Under the pieces are notes generated by a model. That model had not been told where the DNA came from. It did not search any database and worked only from the letters and a program-made list of their open reading frames with translations. The translations under genes and the position numbers were made by a program. Positions 43,579-52,880 of a stretch of DNA of 64,000 nt are shown here, piece after piece; position 1 is the stretch's first letter, and each line of letters opens with the position of its first letter. Location of the stretch: positions 1 to 64,000 of the forward strand of contig NZ_JAIRBA010000013.1 in assembly GCF_022008365.1 (NCBI RefSeq). Reading direction: 5' to 3'. This stretch comes from Aequorivita vitellina. GTDB taxonomy: Bacteria; Bacteroidota; Bacteroidia; Flavobacteriales; Flavobacteriaceae.

Positions 43579-44214
43579 ATGGCTTTAGTAGGAAAACAAT
43601 TCCCAAACATTTCAGTAGATGCAATGAACGAAATGGGGGATACTTTTAAACTAAATGTGCTTGAAGAAGCTAAGAAAAACAACAAGAAAGTATTGCTTTT
43701 TTGGTACCCAAAAGATTTCACTTTTGTATGTCCAACTGAAATTCACTCATTTCAAGAAGCGCTTTCAAAATTTGAAGATAGAAACACAATGGTAATTGGT
43801 GCTTCTTGCGATACTCCCGAAGTTCATTTTGCGTGGTTAAACACTCCAAAAGACGACGGAGGAATTGAAGGTGTAACATACCCATTATTAGCAGATACTA
43901 ACCGTAACCTCGCCAACGCACTTGGAATTCTTGATATTACAAACGAGCGCTACGACGATGAAACCGGATTGCTTATGGTAGATGGCGATAACGTAACTTA
44001 CCGTGCAACTTATTTGATTGATGAAGAAGGAAAAATATTCCACGAAAGTGTAAACGATATGCCTTTGGGAAGAAATGTAAATGAATTCATCAGATTAGTA
44101 GATGCTTACACCCACGTACAGAAAAATGGTGAGGTTTGTCCAGCAAACTGGGAAGAAGGAAAAGAAGCAATGCAAGCAACGCGTGAAGCTGTAGCTACAT
44201 ACTTAAGAAATTAA
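43579..44214 (+). CDS. Typical 2-Cys peroxiredoxin (AhpC/Prx1 type)
   Basis: A 211-residue thiol peroxidase reducing hydrogen peroxide and organic peroxides. The peroxidatic Cys51 is in FTFVCPTEIHSF and the resolving Cys187 in GEVCPANW, giving the usual two-Cys spacing. A thioredoxin-like gene follows after 3 bp and may be its reductant. Cytoplasmic. First gene of the operon. Confidence 0.94.
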   Translation: MALVGKQFPNISVDAMNEMGDTFKLNVLEEAKKNNKKVLLFWYPKDFTFVCPTEIHSFQEALSKFEDRNTMVIGASCDTPEVHFAWLNTPKDDGGIEGVTYPLLADTNRNLANALGILDITNERYDDETGLLMVDGDNVTYRATYLIDEEGKIFHESVNDMPLGRNVNEFIRLVDAYTHVQKNGEVCPANWEEGKEAMQATREAVATYLRN

Positions 44215-44217
44215 GAT

Positions 44218-44532
44218 ATGATAGTAGAGTTAAAAGATGATAGCCTGCAACAGCTAATTTCTGAAGAAAAGAACGTAGTTGTTCAATTCTCGGCAGGATG
44301 GTGCGGCAATTGTAGAGTGATGAAACCAAAATTTAAAAAGTTGGCTTCGGAAACTGAAAATTTAAAGTTTGTATTGGTAGATGCCGAAAAATTTCCTGAA
44401 AGTAGAAAAATGGCAAATGTAGATAATTTGCCAACCTTCGCAACTTTCAAAAATGGCGAATTGGTAAACCAAGTACAAACCAACAAATTTGAACTTTTAA
44501 AAGATCTAGTGAATGAAGTTGCCAGTAATTAG
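44218..44532 (+). CDS. Thioredoxin-family protein
   Basis: A 104-residue single thioredoxin fold with active site WCGNC (Cys29, Cys32) in place of WCGPC, and the cis-Pro region LPTFATFKNG. Three bases downstream of the peroxiredoxin gene and overlapping the next gene by 20 bp, so probably the dedicated electron donor of the peroxiredoxin. The Asn in the CxxC should shift its redox potential. Confidence 0.9.
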   Translation: MIVELKDDSLQQLISEEKNVVVQFSAGWCGNCRVMKPKFKKLASETENLKFVLVDAEKFPESRKMANVDNLPTFATFKNGELVNQVQTNKFELLKDLVNEVASN

Positions 44533-44761
44533 ACATATTCAACGTAACAATTCTATAGCGCAGATTGAAAGCTGTGTTGAAGTTTTGGAATCTTTCAGCG
44601 AATACAATCGTATTACAGAAGAAGAAATGGACGTTATTGGTGAGCTTATTACCAACCTTTGCGGGGCGGTAGAAGTACACAAAATGATCGCAGACGGCAT
44701 GCCGGAGCGCGACGCTGCAAATACTTTTGCACAAAAAGTTTTGGGCTCCATAGACCGATAG
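44513..44761 (+). CDS. DUF6952 family small protein
   Basis: An 82-residue, mainly helical protein with no signal peptide (MKLPVIRHIQ, then a Glu-rich helix, then LCGAVEVHKMIADGMPERDAA at about 52-72). It overlaps the thioredoxin gene by 20 bp in another frame and lies before a terminator, so it is the last gene of the peroxiredoxin operon. I recognise it as a flavobacterial family usually found in this position. Role unknown; it may assist the redox pair. Confidence 0.8.
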   Translation: MKLPVIRHIQRNNSIAQIESCVEVLESFSEYNRITEEEMDVIGELITNLCGAVEVHKMIADGMPERDAANTFAQKVLGSIDR

Positions 44762-44781
44762 ATTTATAATATATACTTTAT

Positions 44782-44817
44782 AAAAATCCCTTTGCAAATT
44801 TTGTGAAGGGATTTTTT
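44782..44817 (+). terminator. Terminator of the peroxiredoxin operon
   Basis: Stem AAAAATCCCTT/AAGGGATTTTT around a 13-base loop, followed by a T-run. Confidence 0.92.
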
Positions 44818-44964
44818 CTTTAGGAAAAATAGCTTCAAAAAAACATTTTTTAAAAGTTCCTATTTACACTTAAAATATTACGAAATGTTACAAACATTTT
44901 CATATAATTTCATTTTATAATTATTTGAAGACCAATTAACTATACGTGTAATAAGATAATTTTG

Positions 44965-44972
44965 TATTTTTA
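44965..44972 (+). promoter_or_regulatory. Candidate -7 element TATTTTTA before the sensor kinase
   Basis: One-base variant of TAnnTTTG, 20 bp before the ATG at 44993; the same variant precedes several other genes in this window. Confidence 0.35.
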
Positions 44973-44992
44973 GTTGATCTAACAAATAAAAA

Positions 44993-47900
44993 ATGAAATT
45001 TGTTTGCTATTGTACTATCCTATTGTTGCTTTTTTCTGAAAGGAATATGGCACAACAGCCTATTACATTCCAGCACTTTGGCGTTGGCGAAGGGCTTTCC
45101 TCTGCAGATGTAACAACCATATTTCAGGATAGTCGCGGGTATATGTGGATTGGCACCGGCAATGGCCTAAACCGCGGTAACGGAAAGCAATTTACAGTGT
45201 ATACCGTTTCTACAGACAGTAGTAAAACTTCACTTCCCAACGCAAAAATAAGAAGCATTTTTGAAGACCGTCACAAATCAATTTGGATTGGTACTTCCGC
45301 TGGACTTTCAAAATACAATCCGCAGTTAGAAAAGTTTACAAATTTCACCGAGGTTGGCGACTGCAAGAATTGTTTGGCTGGCCGTATCATAAAGGTAATA
45401 AAGGAAGATGGCAATTATTTATGGCTTGGTACCAACGCCGGACTCTCAAAAATAAATACCAAAACCAACGAGATTACTTCGTGGTGGCACAAAGAAGGCC
45501 GCGACAACATTCCATCAATTTATTCCATTATTGATATTCTTCTTCTTAAAAATGGTTCTTTACTTTTAGCCACACACGAAGGGTTGGTTGTATTTAACCC
45601 AAAACAAGACATTTTTACTGAAATAACAATTCCACTAAAACTGCAGGAAAAAGGATTGGGCGCTTTGTTTCAAGATTCATTCGGCACAATTTGGATTGGG
45701 ACTAATTATGACGGCGTAATACAAATGACGGGAGATTGGCAGCATCCCAATTTTAAGCATTTTCCCCAACTCGTAGATGCCGAGGAAGGAAGAACAACAG
45801 TTTACGATTTTGAAGAAGATGCCAATGGCAGACTTTGGACTTCCAGTTATTTGGGCGTGTCGGTTTTAAATCAAAAAAACAACAAAATTAATTATTACAG
45901 AAGCAAAGCAGACAGCCCAACTTCCATTTCACAAAACCCCATAAAAAAAATATACAAAGATGCGCAAAACAGGATGTGGCTGGGCTCACGAGCGGGTATT
46001 GATTTGTTTGACCCGTATCTCAATCAATTTGAAATACTGAAACACGACAGTGATAATGCTCAAAGTATTTCTAACAACAATACTTTTAGCATTTTGGAAG
46101 ATTCAAAGGGATACCTGTGGTTCGGCTTTATGGACAGTGGCATTTCTGTGCTTTGGAAAGATGAAAATGGCACGGAACAGTACCACCACATAACAGCGGG
46201 AATTGGTAATAGGCACCTAAAACACAACTCGGTTTATGCCCTCGAAGAAGACAAAAAAGGAAATATTTGGGCAAGCAGTCCCGGAGGTTTGCACATACTT
46301 GAATGGAAAGACAGAAGCAAATTTGAATACACCATTTCAACAGTTCCCGAAGGTTCCATAACTGAAAATAAACTGCCTGAAAGGCGTATTTATGAAATAA
46401 AAAACGATGCCGACAATAAAACGTGGTTAGCCACACATAGCGCCGGAATTATCGCTTTTGATACCCACGGAGCTGCACAGCAGTTTCTGTTTGAAGATCA
46501 AAACCCAGAACTGAGTTCAAAGGATTTTGTAGTTACTTTGAATATAGACGCTAAAAAACGAGTCTGGACTGGTAATTTCAATTTGGGAGGTGCCGTTATT
46601 CAAGATCCCACTTCCGAAACTTCCTTCAAAAAAATAAAGGGCGATGCTCCATTTTATTTGAAGGTGGTGAACGATTATTTCTTTGATGAAAATGAAGCGC
46701 TTCTCACTACCGAAGATGGAGTTTTTCATTTCTCGAATGTTGAAGAATTGCTCACATCCGAAAACCCAAATCATATTAAATACACAGAAGAATCGGGACT
46801 TTCCAGTAATTTCACTTCCGAAATTATAAAAACCAATACGCACGAATTTTGGATAAGCACGGTGAATGGTTTAACCAAATTAAATACCGCCGAGAAAAAA
46901 GCTACTTCATTTAAAAAAATTCTAAACGCCCGCGATTTTGAATTCAATCATAATTCAGCTGTACTCACCACCGATAGTATTGCGTATTTTGGAGGCACCC
47001 ACGGTATTGTTCGTTTTAAACCATCAGAAATCTATAAAAATCCACATCCACCGCGAGTTTCATTTTCAGATTTTCGCATTTTGAACGTACCTGTTCCTAT
47101 TTCAAGTGAAAAAACAAAAAGAACTTCAATTCCTAAAAACATAGCTTATATTGAAAATATAATTCTAAAAACATCAGACAAAATAATTTCCTTTACAATA
47201 GACGCAGTCAATTTCACACTTCCCGAAGAAACGCGCTACGCATACAAATTAGAAGGTTTTGACGAAACTTGGATTGAATCTGAAAGCCCGGTAATTACAC
47301 GATCTAATCTCGATCCAGGAACCTACACGCTTTTGGCAAAAGCTTCAAATAACGATGGGGTTTGGAGCAATACGGCTTCACTTAAACTTGAAATGCCTAC
47401 TCCGTGGTTTCAAAGTTGGTGGGCGTATTTTCTATATTTTATTTTAGCTATCGGTGGTGTTTATTTACTACTCAAATTACGATTGCAACAAGAACGGCGC
47501 ATAGAATTAGCTCGTGCGCAGGAAAGAGATATTTTTAGAAAACGAAGTTCCCGCGATTTTCACGATGAAGCCGGTACAAAAATTACGAGAATTGCTTTAA
47601 TAACCGAATTGGCCAGAATTGAAAATCCAAAAAACAAGGAATTACAGAAACATTTGCTGCAAATAGATGATAATATTCAAGACCTAAATAATGGAATGCG
47701 TGACTTTATCTGGACACTGGATCCTTCTAACGACAACGCGTACGACACCTTAAACCGTTATACTGAATTTGCGGGAAAGTTTTGTGAAATCGCCAATATA
47801 AAATTCCATTCAGACGCTATTTCCGAAGAGCTAAAAACCAAAGAGCTCAATATGGCCGAACGCCGCCATTTACTAATGATTTTAAAGGAAGCCACAAACA

Positions 47901-48145
47901 ATTTGGTAAAGCACGGCAATCCCACCGTGGTGCATTTTGGCGTAAAACACAAGCCGGGAAAACTTGTATTAAAATTAAAAGACAATGGCAACGGATTTGA
48001 CACCACTCAAGAAAATAGCGGCAATGGGCTAACCAATATGCGCGAAAGAGCCGAAGCCCTGGGCGGAGCGTTAAAAATAGATTCTAAAACAAACGGTGGC
48101 ACTACCCTAACCCTTACTTTGGAAACTACCCGCTTGGGTAATTGA
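44993..48145 (+). CDS. Two-component propeller sensor histidine kinase
   Basis: A 1050-residue membrane sensor. After a signal sequence, about 14 periplasmic propeller repeats (pattern YMWIGTGNGLNR, IWIGTSAGLSKYNP) form two beta-propellers up to about 690. A Y_Y_Y immunoglobulin-like domain (YAYKLEGFDETWIES) follows, then one membrane helix at about 808-828. The cytoplasmic part has a HisKA_3-type dimerisation region with phospho-His857 in RDFHDEAGTK and an HATPase domain (NGNGFDTTQENSGNGL). Unlike hybrid HTCS proteins it carries no receiver or AraC domain; the partner regulator is encoded 35 bp downstream. Its ligand is unknown. Confidence 0.92.
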   Translation: MKFVCYCTILLLLFSERNMAQQPITFQHFGVGEGLSSADVTTIFQDSRGYMWIGTGNGLNRGNGKQFTVYTVSTDSSKTSLPNAKIRSIFEDRHKSIWIGTSAGLSKYNPQLEKFTNFTEVGDCKNCLAGRIIKVIKEDGNYLWLGTNAGLSKINTKTNEITSWWHKEGRDNIPSIYSIIDILLLKNGSLLLATHEGLVVFNPKQDIFTEITIPLKLQEKGLGALFQDSFGTIWIGTNYDGVIQMTGDWQHPNFKHFPQLVDAEEGRTTVYDFEEDANGRLWTSSYLGVSVLNQKNNKINYYRSKADSPTSISQNPIKKIYKDAQNRMWLGSRAGIDLFDPYLNQFEILKHDSDNAQSISNNNTFSILEDSKGYLWFGFMDSGISVLWKDENGTEQYHHITAGIGNRHLKHNSVYALEEDKKGNIWASSPGGLHILEWKDRSKFEYTISTVPEGSITENKLPERRIYEIKNDADNKTWLATHSAGIIAFDTHGAAQQFLFEDQNPELSSKDFVVTLNIDAKKRVWTGNFNLGGAVIQDPTSETSFKKIKGDAPFYLKVVNDYFFDENEALLTTEDGVFHFSNVEELLTSENPNHIKYTEESGLSSNFTSEIIKTNTHEFWISTVNGLTKLNTAEKKATSFKKILNARDFEFNHNSAVLTTDSIAYFGGTHGIVRFKPSEIYKNPHPPRVSFSDFRILNVPVPISSEKTKRTSIPKNIAYIENIILKTSDKIISFTIDAVNFTLPEETRYAYKLEGFDETWIESESPVITRSNLDPGTYTLLAKASNNDGVWSNTASLKLEMPTPWFQSWWAYFLYFILAIGGVYLLLKLRLQQERRIELARAQERDIFRKRSSRDFHDEAGTKITRIALITELARIENPKNKELQKHLLQIDDNIQDLNNGMRDFIWTLDPSNDNAYDTLNRYTEFAGKFCEIANIKFHSDAISEELKTKELNMAERRHLLMILKEATNNLVKHGNPTVVHFGVKHKPGKLVLKLKDNGNGFDTTQENSGNGLTNMRERAEALGGALKIDSKTNGGTTLTLTLETTRLGN
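48126..48143. promoter_or_regulatory. Copy 1 of the ACCCnnnTGGGTAATT motif, at the end of the kinase gene
   Basis: CTACCCGCTTGGGTAATT overlaps the last kinase codons and ends 37 bp before the response-regulator start. It shares ACCCnnnTGGGTAATT with the sites at 52881 and 53899, and GGGTAATTGA with the latter. It could be an autoregulatory site, but being inside a coding sequence it is the weakest of the three. Confidence 0.4.
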
Positions 48146-48180
48146 TAAAAATATAGAATGGTTGTATCTTGCTAAAACCG

Positions 48181-48813
48181 ATGGAAAATCTGCCAACCAT
48201 AAAAATCTGCATCATAGAAGACGATGCCCTTATTTTAAAATCGCTTCAGCAAGTATTGAACAAGGCGGACGGTTTTAAGGTAACAGGAACGTTTTTTTCG
48301 GCGGAGGCTGCCTTCGAAATTTTCACCAACTACTACCCAGATGTACTGCTGTTAGATATAGATTTGCCGGGAATTAGCGGTATTGAAGCAATTCCGAAAC
48401 TCAAAAAACTACAACCAGAGCTCAATATTTTAATGCTCACCGTTCACGAGGAGTCCGAGCTGGTTTTTTCGGCATTGCGACAAGGAGCCGTTGGTTATTT
48501 GGTAAAAGGTAGTAATTCAAAACTATTATTAGATGGCATTCGCGAAGTGTACGAAGGTGGGGCGCCCATGAGCCCAACTATTGCAAGACAAGTTATAGCT
48601 TCTTTCCGCCCTGAAAAAGAAAGCATTTTAAGCGATCGCGAAAACGAAGTGCTTCAAAGTTTGAGCAACGGCACCAATAACAAACAGATCGCCGAAGATC
48701 TTTTTGTTTCTCCAAACACAATAAAAGCCCACATAAAAAATATTTACAAAAAACTACACGTAAATTCTCGTGCCGAAGCTGTTAAAAAAGCCATGAAAAA
48801 AGGGTGGATTTGA
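48181..48813 (+). CDS. NarL/LuxR-type response regulator
   Basis: A 210-residue regulator. The receiver domain has the acidic pocket Glu13/Asp14, phospho-Asp59 in LLLDIDLPG, Thr in LMLTVHEE, and the conserved Lys in YLVKGS. The C-terminal LuxR helix-turn-helix reads LSDRENEVLQSLSNG then IAEDLFVSPNTIKAHIKNIY. It is the cognate partner of the sensor kinase. The ATG at 48181 is preferred to an in-frame TTG at 48169. The motif at 48126, 52881 and 53899 is a candidate for its binding site. Confidence 0.94.
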   Translation: MENLPTIKICIIEDDALILKSLQQVLNKADGFKVTGTFFSAEAAFEIFTNYYPDVLLLDIDLPGISGIEAIPKLKKLQPELNILMLTVHEESELVFSALRQGAVGYLVKGSNSKLLLDGIREVYEGGAPMSPTIARQVIASFRPEKESILSDRENEVLQSLSNGTNNKQIAEDLFVSPNTIKAHIKNIYKKLHVNSRAEAVKKAMKKGWI

Positions 48814-48843
48814 ATGAAGTTGAAGTTGAAGATGAAGTTGAAA
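48814..48843 (+). repeat. Five hexamer repeats directly after the regulator stop codon
   Basis: ATGAAG, TTGAAG, TTGAAG, ATGAAG, TTGAAA, starting at the first base after the TGA. The placement (immediately post-stop) and unit number (five) mirror the heptads after fadN and fadA, but the period is six. Confidence 0.75.
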
Positions 48844-48938
48844 TGCTTTGTAGAAGTAAACAACAATCCTTCTAGGTTGATATTGAATATATAAGTAAAA
48901 AAACAAATGCAACCTTCCGAATATTAAACTTTAAAACT

Positions 48939-49625
48939 ATGAATAACAGGCTCTTAATAACGTTAATATTATTTTCAGCAATTTGCCATGCGCAATCATT
49001 TAAAGGCAGTTTCGACCTTAAAATTTCACAAGAAAGCAATGATGGAAACCAACATATCGAAACGATTTCCTATTATTTTGGTGAAGAAAAAACAGCTACT
49101 ATAATCCACGCCAGAGGCAATCAGCCATCATTGCGTTTAATTTTTAATCCTGCCGATTCTACCATTACCGGAACCTATGAAATGAATGATAAAAAAGGTG
49201 GCTATATATTACCGATGAATAATAAATATTGGCCAACGATGAAGTATGCTTTAGGCGAAAAAGACACTTTAAATAATTCAGAGCGGAACTTCACAAGTAA
49301 TAAAAAAGAAATTGAAACATATAACACTACTGCGATTTCCTGTAGCAACGACAAAATTGACGCAACATTTTGGATAGCCGAAGAAATAGAACTGAGCCTC
49401 ACCCAGGTAATGGCGTATCAATTTGTAGGGTCGGGAGAGGAAGGTGACGACCTTGAAATGTTAGCCAATTGCGGCATCAAATCACTTGCACTTTATACTT
49501 CACTTTTTGATAAAAAACGAAATAGCACCATTATTCTTCAAATAGAAAATCTTTCCACAAAAGTAGATATAACGGTTTTTAACACAAGTGGTTATAACCT
49601 TAGCGATATGCGAAAAGAGAAATAA
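48939..49625 (+). CDS. Secreted DUF4412-like protein
   Basis: A 228-residue protein with a signal peptide (MNNRLLITLILFSAICHAQ). The start FKGSFDLKISQ and the middle section with an isolated Cys in TAISCSND resemble DUF4412-type periplasmic proteins of Bacteroidetes; the assignment is tentative. Function unknown. It lies downstream of the regulator gene, behind a hexamer repeat, and has no copy of the ACCC motif in its upstream 125 bp. Confidence 0.6.
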   Translation: MNNRLLITLILFSAICHAQSFKGSFDLKISQESNDGNQHIETISYYFGEEKTATIIHARGNQPSLRLIFNPADSTITGTYEMNDKKGGYILPMNNKYWPTMKYALGEKDTLNNSERNFTSNKKEIETYNTTAISCSNDKIDATFWIAEEIELSLTQVMAYQFVGSGEEGDDLEMLANCGIKSLALYTSLFDKKRNSTIILQIENLSTKVDITVFNTSGYNLSDMRKEK

Positions 49626-49918
49626 TTTAAAACCTGCAAGCTATGAGCTCAGCGATTCTTGTGGGTTTACCCCCTGTTGGTTTTAATCTGTCCACTTTAT
49701 TCTTTCTTCTATGTTATATGATCTTTTTAGTAATAATATGCTGAAGTTGCAACTGGCAAAACCTACGTAAAACGTCAGTCTTTTCCTGTCGAGTTTTATC
49801 AAACCGACATCGCTCCGATCTTTCAATAAGTGCAGAAATGCACCTTTTAGTTTTAAAAAACGGGAGCTCCAAACTAAACTTTGAAGGCTCCCGCTATTAA
49901 AAAAATTATGTAATCGTT
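49626..49918. other. Gene-free convergent region with two hairpins
   Basis: About 290 bp without a supported gene. An 11-bp stem (AAACCTGCAAG 49630-49640 with CTTGTGGGTTT 49658-49668, two wobble pairs) may terminate the DUF4412-like gene but lacks a T-run. A second hairpin at 49861-49893 serves the minus-strand gene. A minus-strand ORF at 49683-49934 crosses that hairpin and is rejected. Confidence 0.55.
49855..49893 (-). terminator. Terminator of the minus-strand OmpA operon
   Basis: Perfect 7-bp arms CGGGAGC (49861-49867) and GCTCCCG (49887-49893), followed on the minus strand by T6. Confidence 0.88.
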
Positions 49919-51478
49919 TTATTCGTATTGACAATTAACTGCTTGCACTCCTTCAAGTCCTGGCATTTGTTGTTCATTAAGCTGTGGTATGCTGGCTTGT
50001 GGAAATCCTTTTAACCGCAATCCTTTTACCGTTATGTTTCCTCCATTGGTTACGTTAATTGCATTTTTCCTAACGCTTACTTCAACAATAGCGGATGAAA
50101 GACTAGCCGCTCCTGGGTTTACCATAAACAGTTGCGGACTGTACACGTAAGCATTGGGTATATTTCTAAGATCTCCACCCTGTTGATGTTTTAACTGAAC
50201 GCCATTCACTACTAAAGCAGGAACCGACGTATCCATGGGATTACCATAGTTGGCTATATTAAATTCAGGTTGTTGATTGGGATGTAATTTTCCTTTGTTA
50301 GACATATACAATCCTTGCGTCTGTGTCTGCCAATTCGGATTTTCGGTAATTGGCTCAGAGCCTATAAAAATTGCTTGATGCGATGTTTCAGCTTCAATAA
50401 TAAGAGGTGGCAAAGATGTGTTTCCTGTTCCATTAAAATTGGCTTCTTGTCTATACGTCCCGTTTTTCACAATAATTTTTACCGGTTTTCCTTGCAATCG
50501 TTTCCCTTGAGCCACATTTAATGCTTTTTGCATAGTTGCAAAAGGGCTAGAATTAGTGCCTGAATTAGTGTCGTTTCCATTTGTGGCAATGTATATTTCT
50601 TCAGAATTATCGTTATTTTGATCATCTTCGGGGTCAGCTCCACTTGTGCCAGTTCCCATATCTATACTGTCTAAAATAGGATCGTCTGGATCTATAACAT
50701 CTGCTTCACCGCAAAAACACAGTTCATCTATAAAAACCTCACTACCATCAGTGCTAGGGTAACGTTGTGCTAATTCCAGAGCGCTCATTCCATAAGGTGG
50801 TGTAACCGGAAATCCACTGCCCACCATCTGCATTTGTATCAAAGCCTTTACGGGAGTCCTATCTGGAAGAATCCTGAGTGGGATTCTAAAAGGTGTCCAA
50901 TCGCTGGCATTTTTTGTAATAACCGAAGCGGTCTCACCAGGCATAACACCACCCGCGGGCATATCATTTTCTATAGCCAAATATGGAAGTATCCATAATT
51001 TATCCCCTTCTTTTAAGTTGGCTTTGTAATATCCACATAATGCCCCCGGAGTTTTTGATAGGGGGAAAAACATGTTTTTACGCATGAATATCTCATTTTC
51101 AGATAAGGTGGCACCTTCACAGTTTCCTTGGCAGGTAAATAACGAGCCGCTAAAAGAGCTTTTGCGCAATTGTTCTTTTATTGAAGCAGGGAGTTTGGCA
51201 AATTCTGCTGGTTTTTCTGCTTTAAGCATTTCCAACACAGATGCGTTCTTTATACGCACACCATTTCCATATTTTCCAGGAGTCTTAAAAACATTGCGCA
51301 TATCAAAGCCTACCGTAGGTGTTCCGTATTTATCGCCCATATTTGTGGTTAGCCAATTTACTGGGTCGTCATTCCCTGTCCAATTTTGAAAATTTCCATT
51401 CGGAATTTGCGTACAATCTTCTTGCGCCTGAGCGTTCATTACCACTATTGTAAGTAGTAAAAGGAATAATTTTTTCAT
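49919..51478 (-). CDS. Secreted protein: PCMD-like domain plus a short beta-helix start
   Basis: A 519-residue protein with a signal peptide (MKKLFLLLLTIVVMNAQAQ). Residues 20-255 resemble the putative carbohydrate-metabolism (PCMD-type) beta-sandwich: CTQIPNGNFQNWTG and a terminal FIDELCFCGEA. An Asp/Asn-rich linker (about 258-292) leads to a DUF1565-like opening of a right-handed beta-helix (IYIATNGNDTNSGTNSSPFA). The helix ends after about 220 residues without a cap or a type IX sorting tail. It follows the OmpA gene by 20 bp on the same strand. Possibly a glycan-binding surface protein; uncertain. Confidence 0.7.
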   Translation of the reverse strand: MKKLFLLLLTIVVMNAQAQEDCTQIPNGNFQNWTGNDDPVNWLTTNMGDKYGTPTVGFDMRNVFKTPGKYGNGVRIKNASVLEMLKAEKPAEFAKLPASIKEQLRKSSFSGSLFTCQGNCEGATLSENEIFMRKNMFFPLSKTPGALCGYYKANLKEGDKLWILPYLAIENDMPAGGVMPGETASVITKNASDWTPFRIPLRILPDRTPVKALIQMQMVGSGFPVTPPYGMSALELAQRYPSTDGSEVFIDELCFCGEADVIDPDDPILDSIDMGTGTSGADPEDDQNNDNSEEIYIATNGNDTNSGTNSSPFATMQKALNVAQGKRLQGKPVKIIVKNGTYRQEANFNGTGNTSLPPLIIEAETSHQAIFIGSEPITENPNWQTQTQGLYMSNKGKLHPNQQPEFNIANYGNPMDTSVPALVVNGVQLKHQQGGDLRNIPNAYVYSPQLFMVNPGAASLSSAIVEVSVRKNAINVTNGGNITVKGLRLKGFPQASIPQLNEQQMPGLEGVQAVNCQYE

Positions 51479-51498
51479 AAGGCAGTTACTTTTAAAAT

Positions 51499-52812
51499 TT
51501 ACTGAACAATAAATTCAGTTCTTCTATTTTTCGCTTTATTCATAGCCGTATCGTTAGAAGCGACTGGCTCACTTTCACCTTTTCCAACGATAGTTAATCT
51601 TGAAGCATCAACTCCAAATTCGTTTACCAAAGCATTTTTTACAGCCAAGGCCCTGCGATTTGAAAGATCCATATTGTGTTCATCAGACCCATCGGAATCG
51701 GTGTGGCCGGTTATTAAAATACTTTTTCCTGCTTCCGAATTAATGGCTTCAGCAATTTGTTTAATAATGCCATAAGCTTCAGGTTTTAGCTTATCGCTGT
51801 CCACATCAAAAGTGATGGCGGTAGTTGAATAACTCCCGGTTTTAAAGAGTTTGTTTCGAGGTTCTGGCAAGCCTTCTGCCACGCGGAGGTTGGTGATTAA
51901 AATAGCTTGGTCGTCCCCAATACCATAGGTGTCAAAGAGTATACTGCTAAAATTTTCCGTATCGTTTATAGCCCTAGGCGCGTCAAATAACTTTTCTCCA
52001 TTAACATAGGTTCTGTACCGTTTGCCATTTACCGAAATTGCCACATGCATTCCTCCTTTAAAAACTTCACGAATATCTTTATTGGTTTTTCCTGCCGCTA
52101 GTTCACCAGCACCTTCATAATCTATAGATTTAAGATATTGTTCTTTAACCCATTTTTGATATGGTGAAAAATAACTTGATACATACCTACGACCAATTTT
52201 TAACGGTTTTTTTCCATCACCGAAGTACACCCAAAATCCAGCGGTCTGCGATGTATTATTATCGCTTATATTATAGGTGCGTACATCAAATTCTACGGTA
52301 AATTCTTTTGGCAAATCTTTGGGAAGGTCTGGTTCGTACCAAGTGTCGTTATAGAGTTTTAACCATTTTACTTTGGGGTTGTCACTTAAAGTAATAAGCT
52401 CCCCCGAGCCGTTGGTATTCCAAAGTTGTGGAAAATCGCCAACAGGATCGCTCGCAAAATCGTCAAATAGTATAATATCTTCACCCGGCACCCAATCGCT
52501 CTTTTTATACATAGTTACTGTTTCGGTTTCAGAATGCGCTACCGTAGAATTATCATTTGTCTGGCTGTTATTTTGACCATCGCTCGTTCCGCCAGGAGCG
52601 GTGCTTCCTGTAGAATTATTGCCATCGTTACCCAAAATGGTATCCATTACTTTATTGGTTTCCTTTTCGGTTTTCTGCTCAAGCTTGCGAGTAACAGCAT
52701 TTTCTGCTTTCTTCTCTAATTTTTTCCATATTTGTGCCTCGGCTTTTTGTACACTCAAACACACAAAAAGAACTGACAAAATAAGTGCTGTAATGAAGTT
52801 TATATTTTTCAT
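51499..52812 (-). CDS. OmpA-family outer-membrane protein with LamG-like region
   Basis: A 437-residue protein with a signal peptide (MKNINFITALILSVLFVCLS to AEAQ). A charged helical stretch (to about 60) and a Ser/Thr/Asn-rich linker precede a beta-sandwich region (ILFDDFASDPVGDFPQLWN) and a C-terminal OmpA peptidoglycan-binding domain (ILITGHTDSDGSDEHNMDLS, NRRTEFIVQ). It probably tethers envelope layers. The frame is open to 52830, but the ATG at 52812 begins a proper signal peptide. A TAGCTTTG box and an ACCC motif lie upstream. Confidence 0.9.
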   Translation of the reverse strand: MKNINFITALILSVLFVCLSVQKAEAQIWKKLEKKAENAVTRKLEQKTEKETNKVMDTILGNDGNNSTGSTAPGGTSDGQNNSQTNDNSTVAHSETETVTMYKKSDWVPGEDIILFDDFASDPVGDFPQLWNTNGSGELITLSDNPKVKWLKLYNDTWYEPDLPKDLPKEFTVEFDVRTYNISDNNTSQTAGFWVYFGDGKKPLKIGRRYVSSYFSPYQKWVKEQYLKSIDYEGAGELAAGKTNKDIREVFKGGMHVAISVNGKRYRTYVNGEKLFDAPRAINDTENFSSILFDTYGIGDDQAILITNLRVAEGLPEPRNKLFKTGSYSTTAITFDVDSDKLKPEAYGIIKQIAEAINSEAGKSILITGHTDSDGSDEHNMDLSNRRALAVKNALVNEFGVDASRLTIVGKGESEPVASNDTAMNKAKNRRTEFIVQ

Positions 52813-52849
52813 ATTTAAAGGTTTTAACAATGGGGATGTTTATAAAATT

Positions 52850-52857
52850 CAAAGCTA
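52850..52857 (-). promoter_or_regulatory. -7 element TAGCTTTG of the OmpA operon
   Basis: Perfect TAnnTTTG match on the minus strand, 37 bp before the ATG at 52812. No -33 TTTG is present at the right distance; the ACCC motif sits there instead, as expected for an activator-dependent promoter. Confidence 0.6.
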
Positions 52858-52880
52858 GCTTTAATATAAACGGTTGTTTA

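Noticed and set aside
49683-49934. Minus-strand ORF of 83 codons
   Set aside because: It crosses the terminator of the upstream operon and overlaps the end of that gene; the residues look random.
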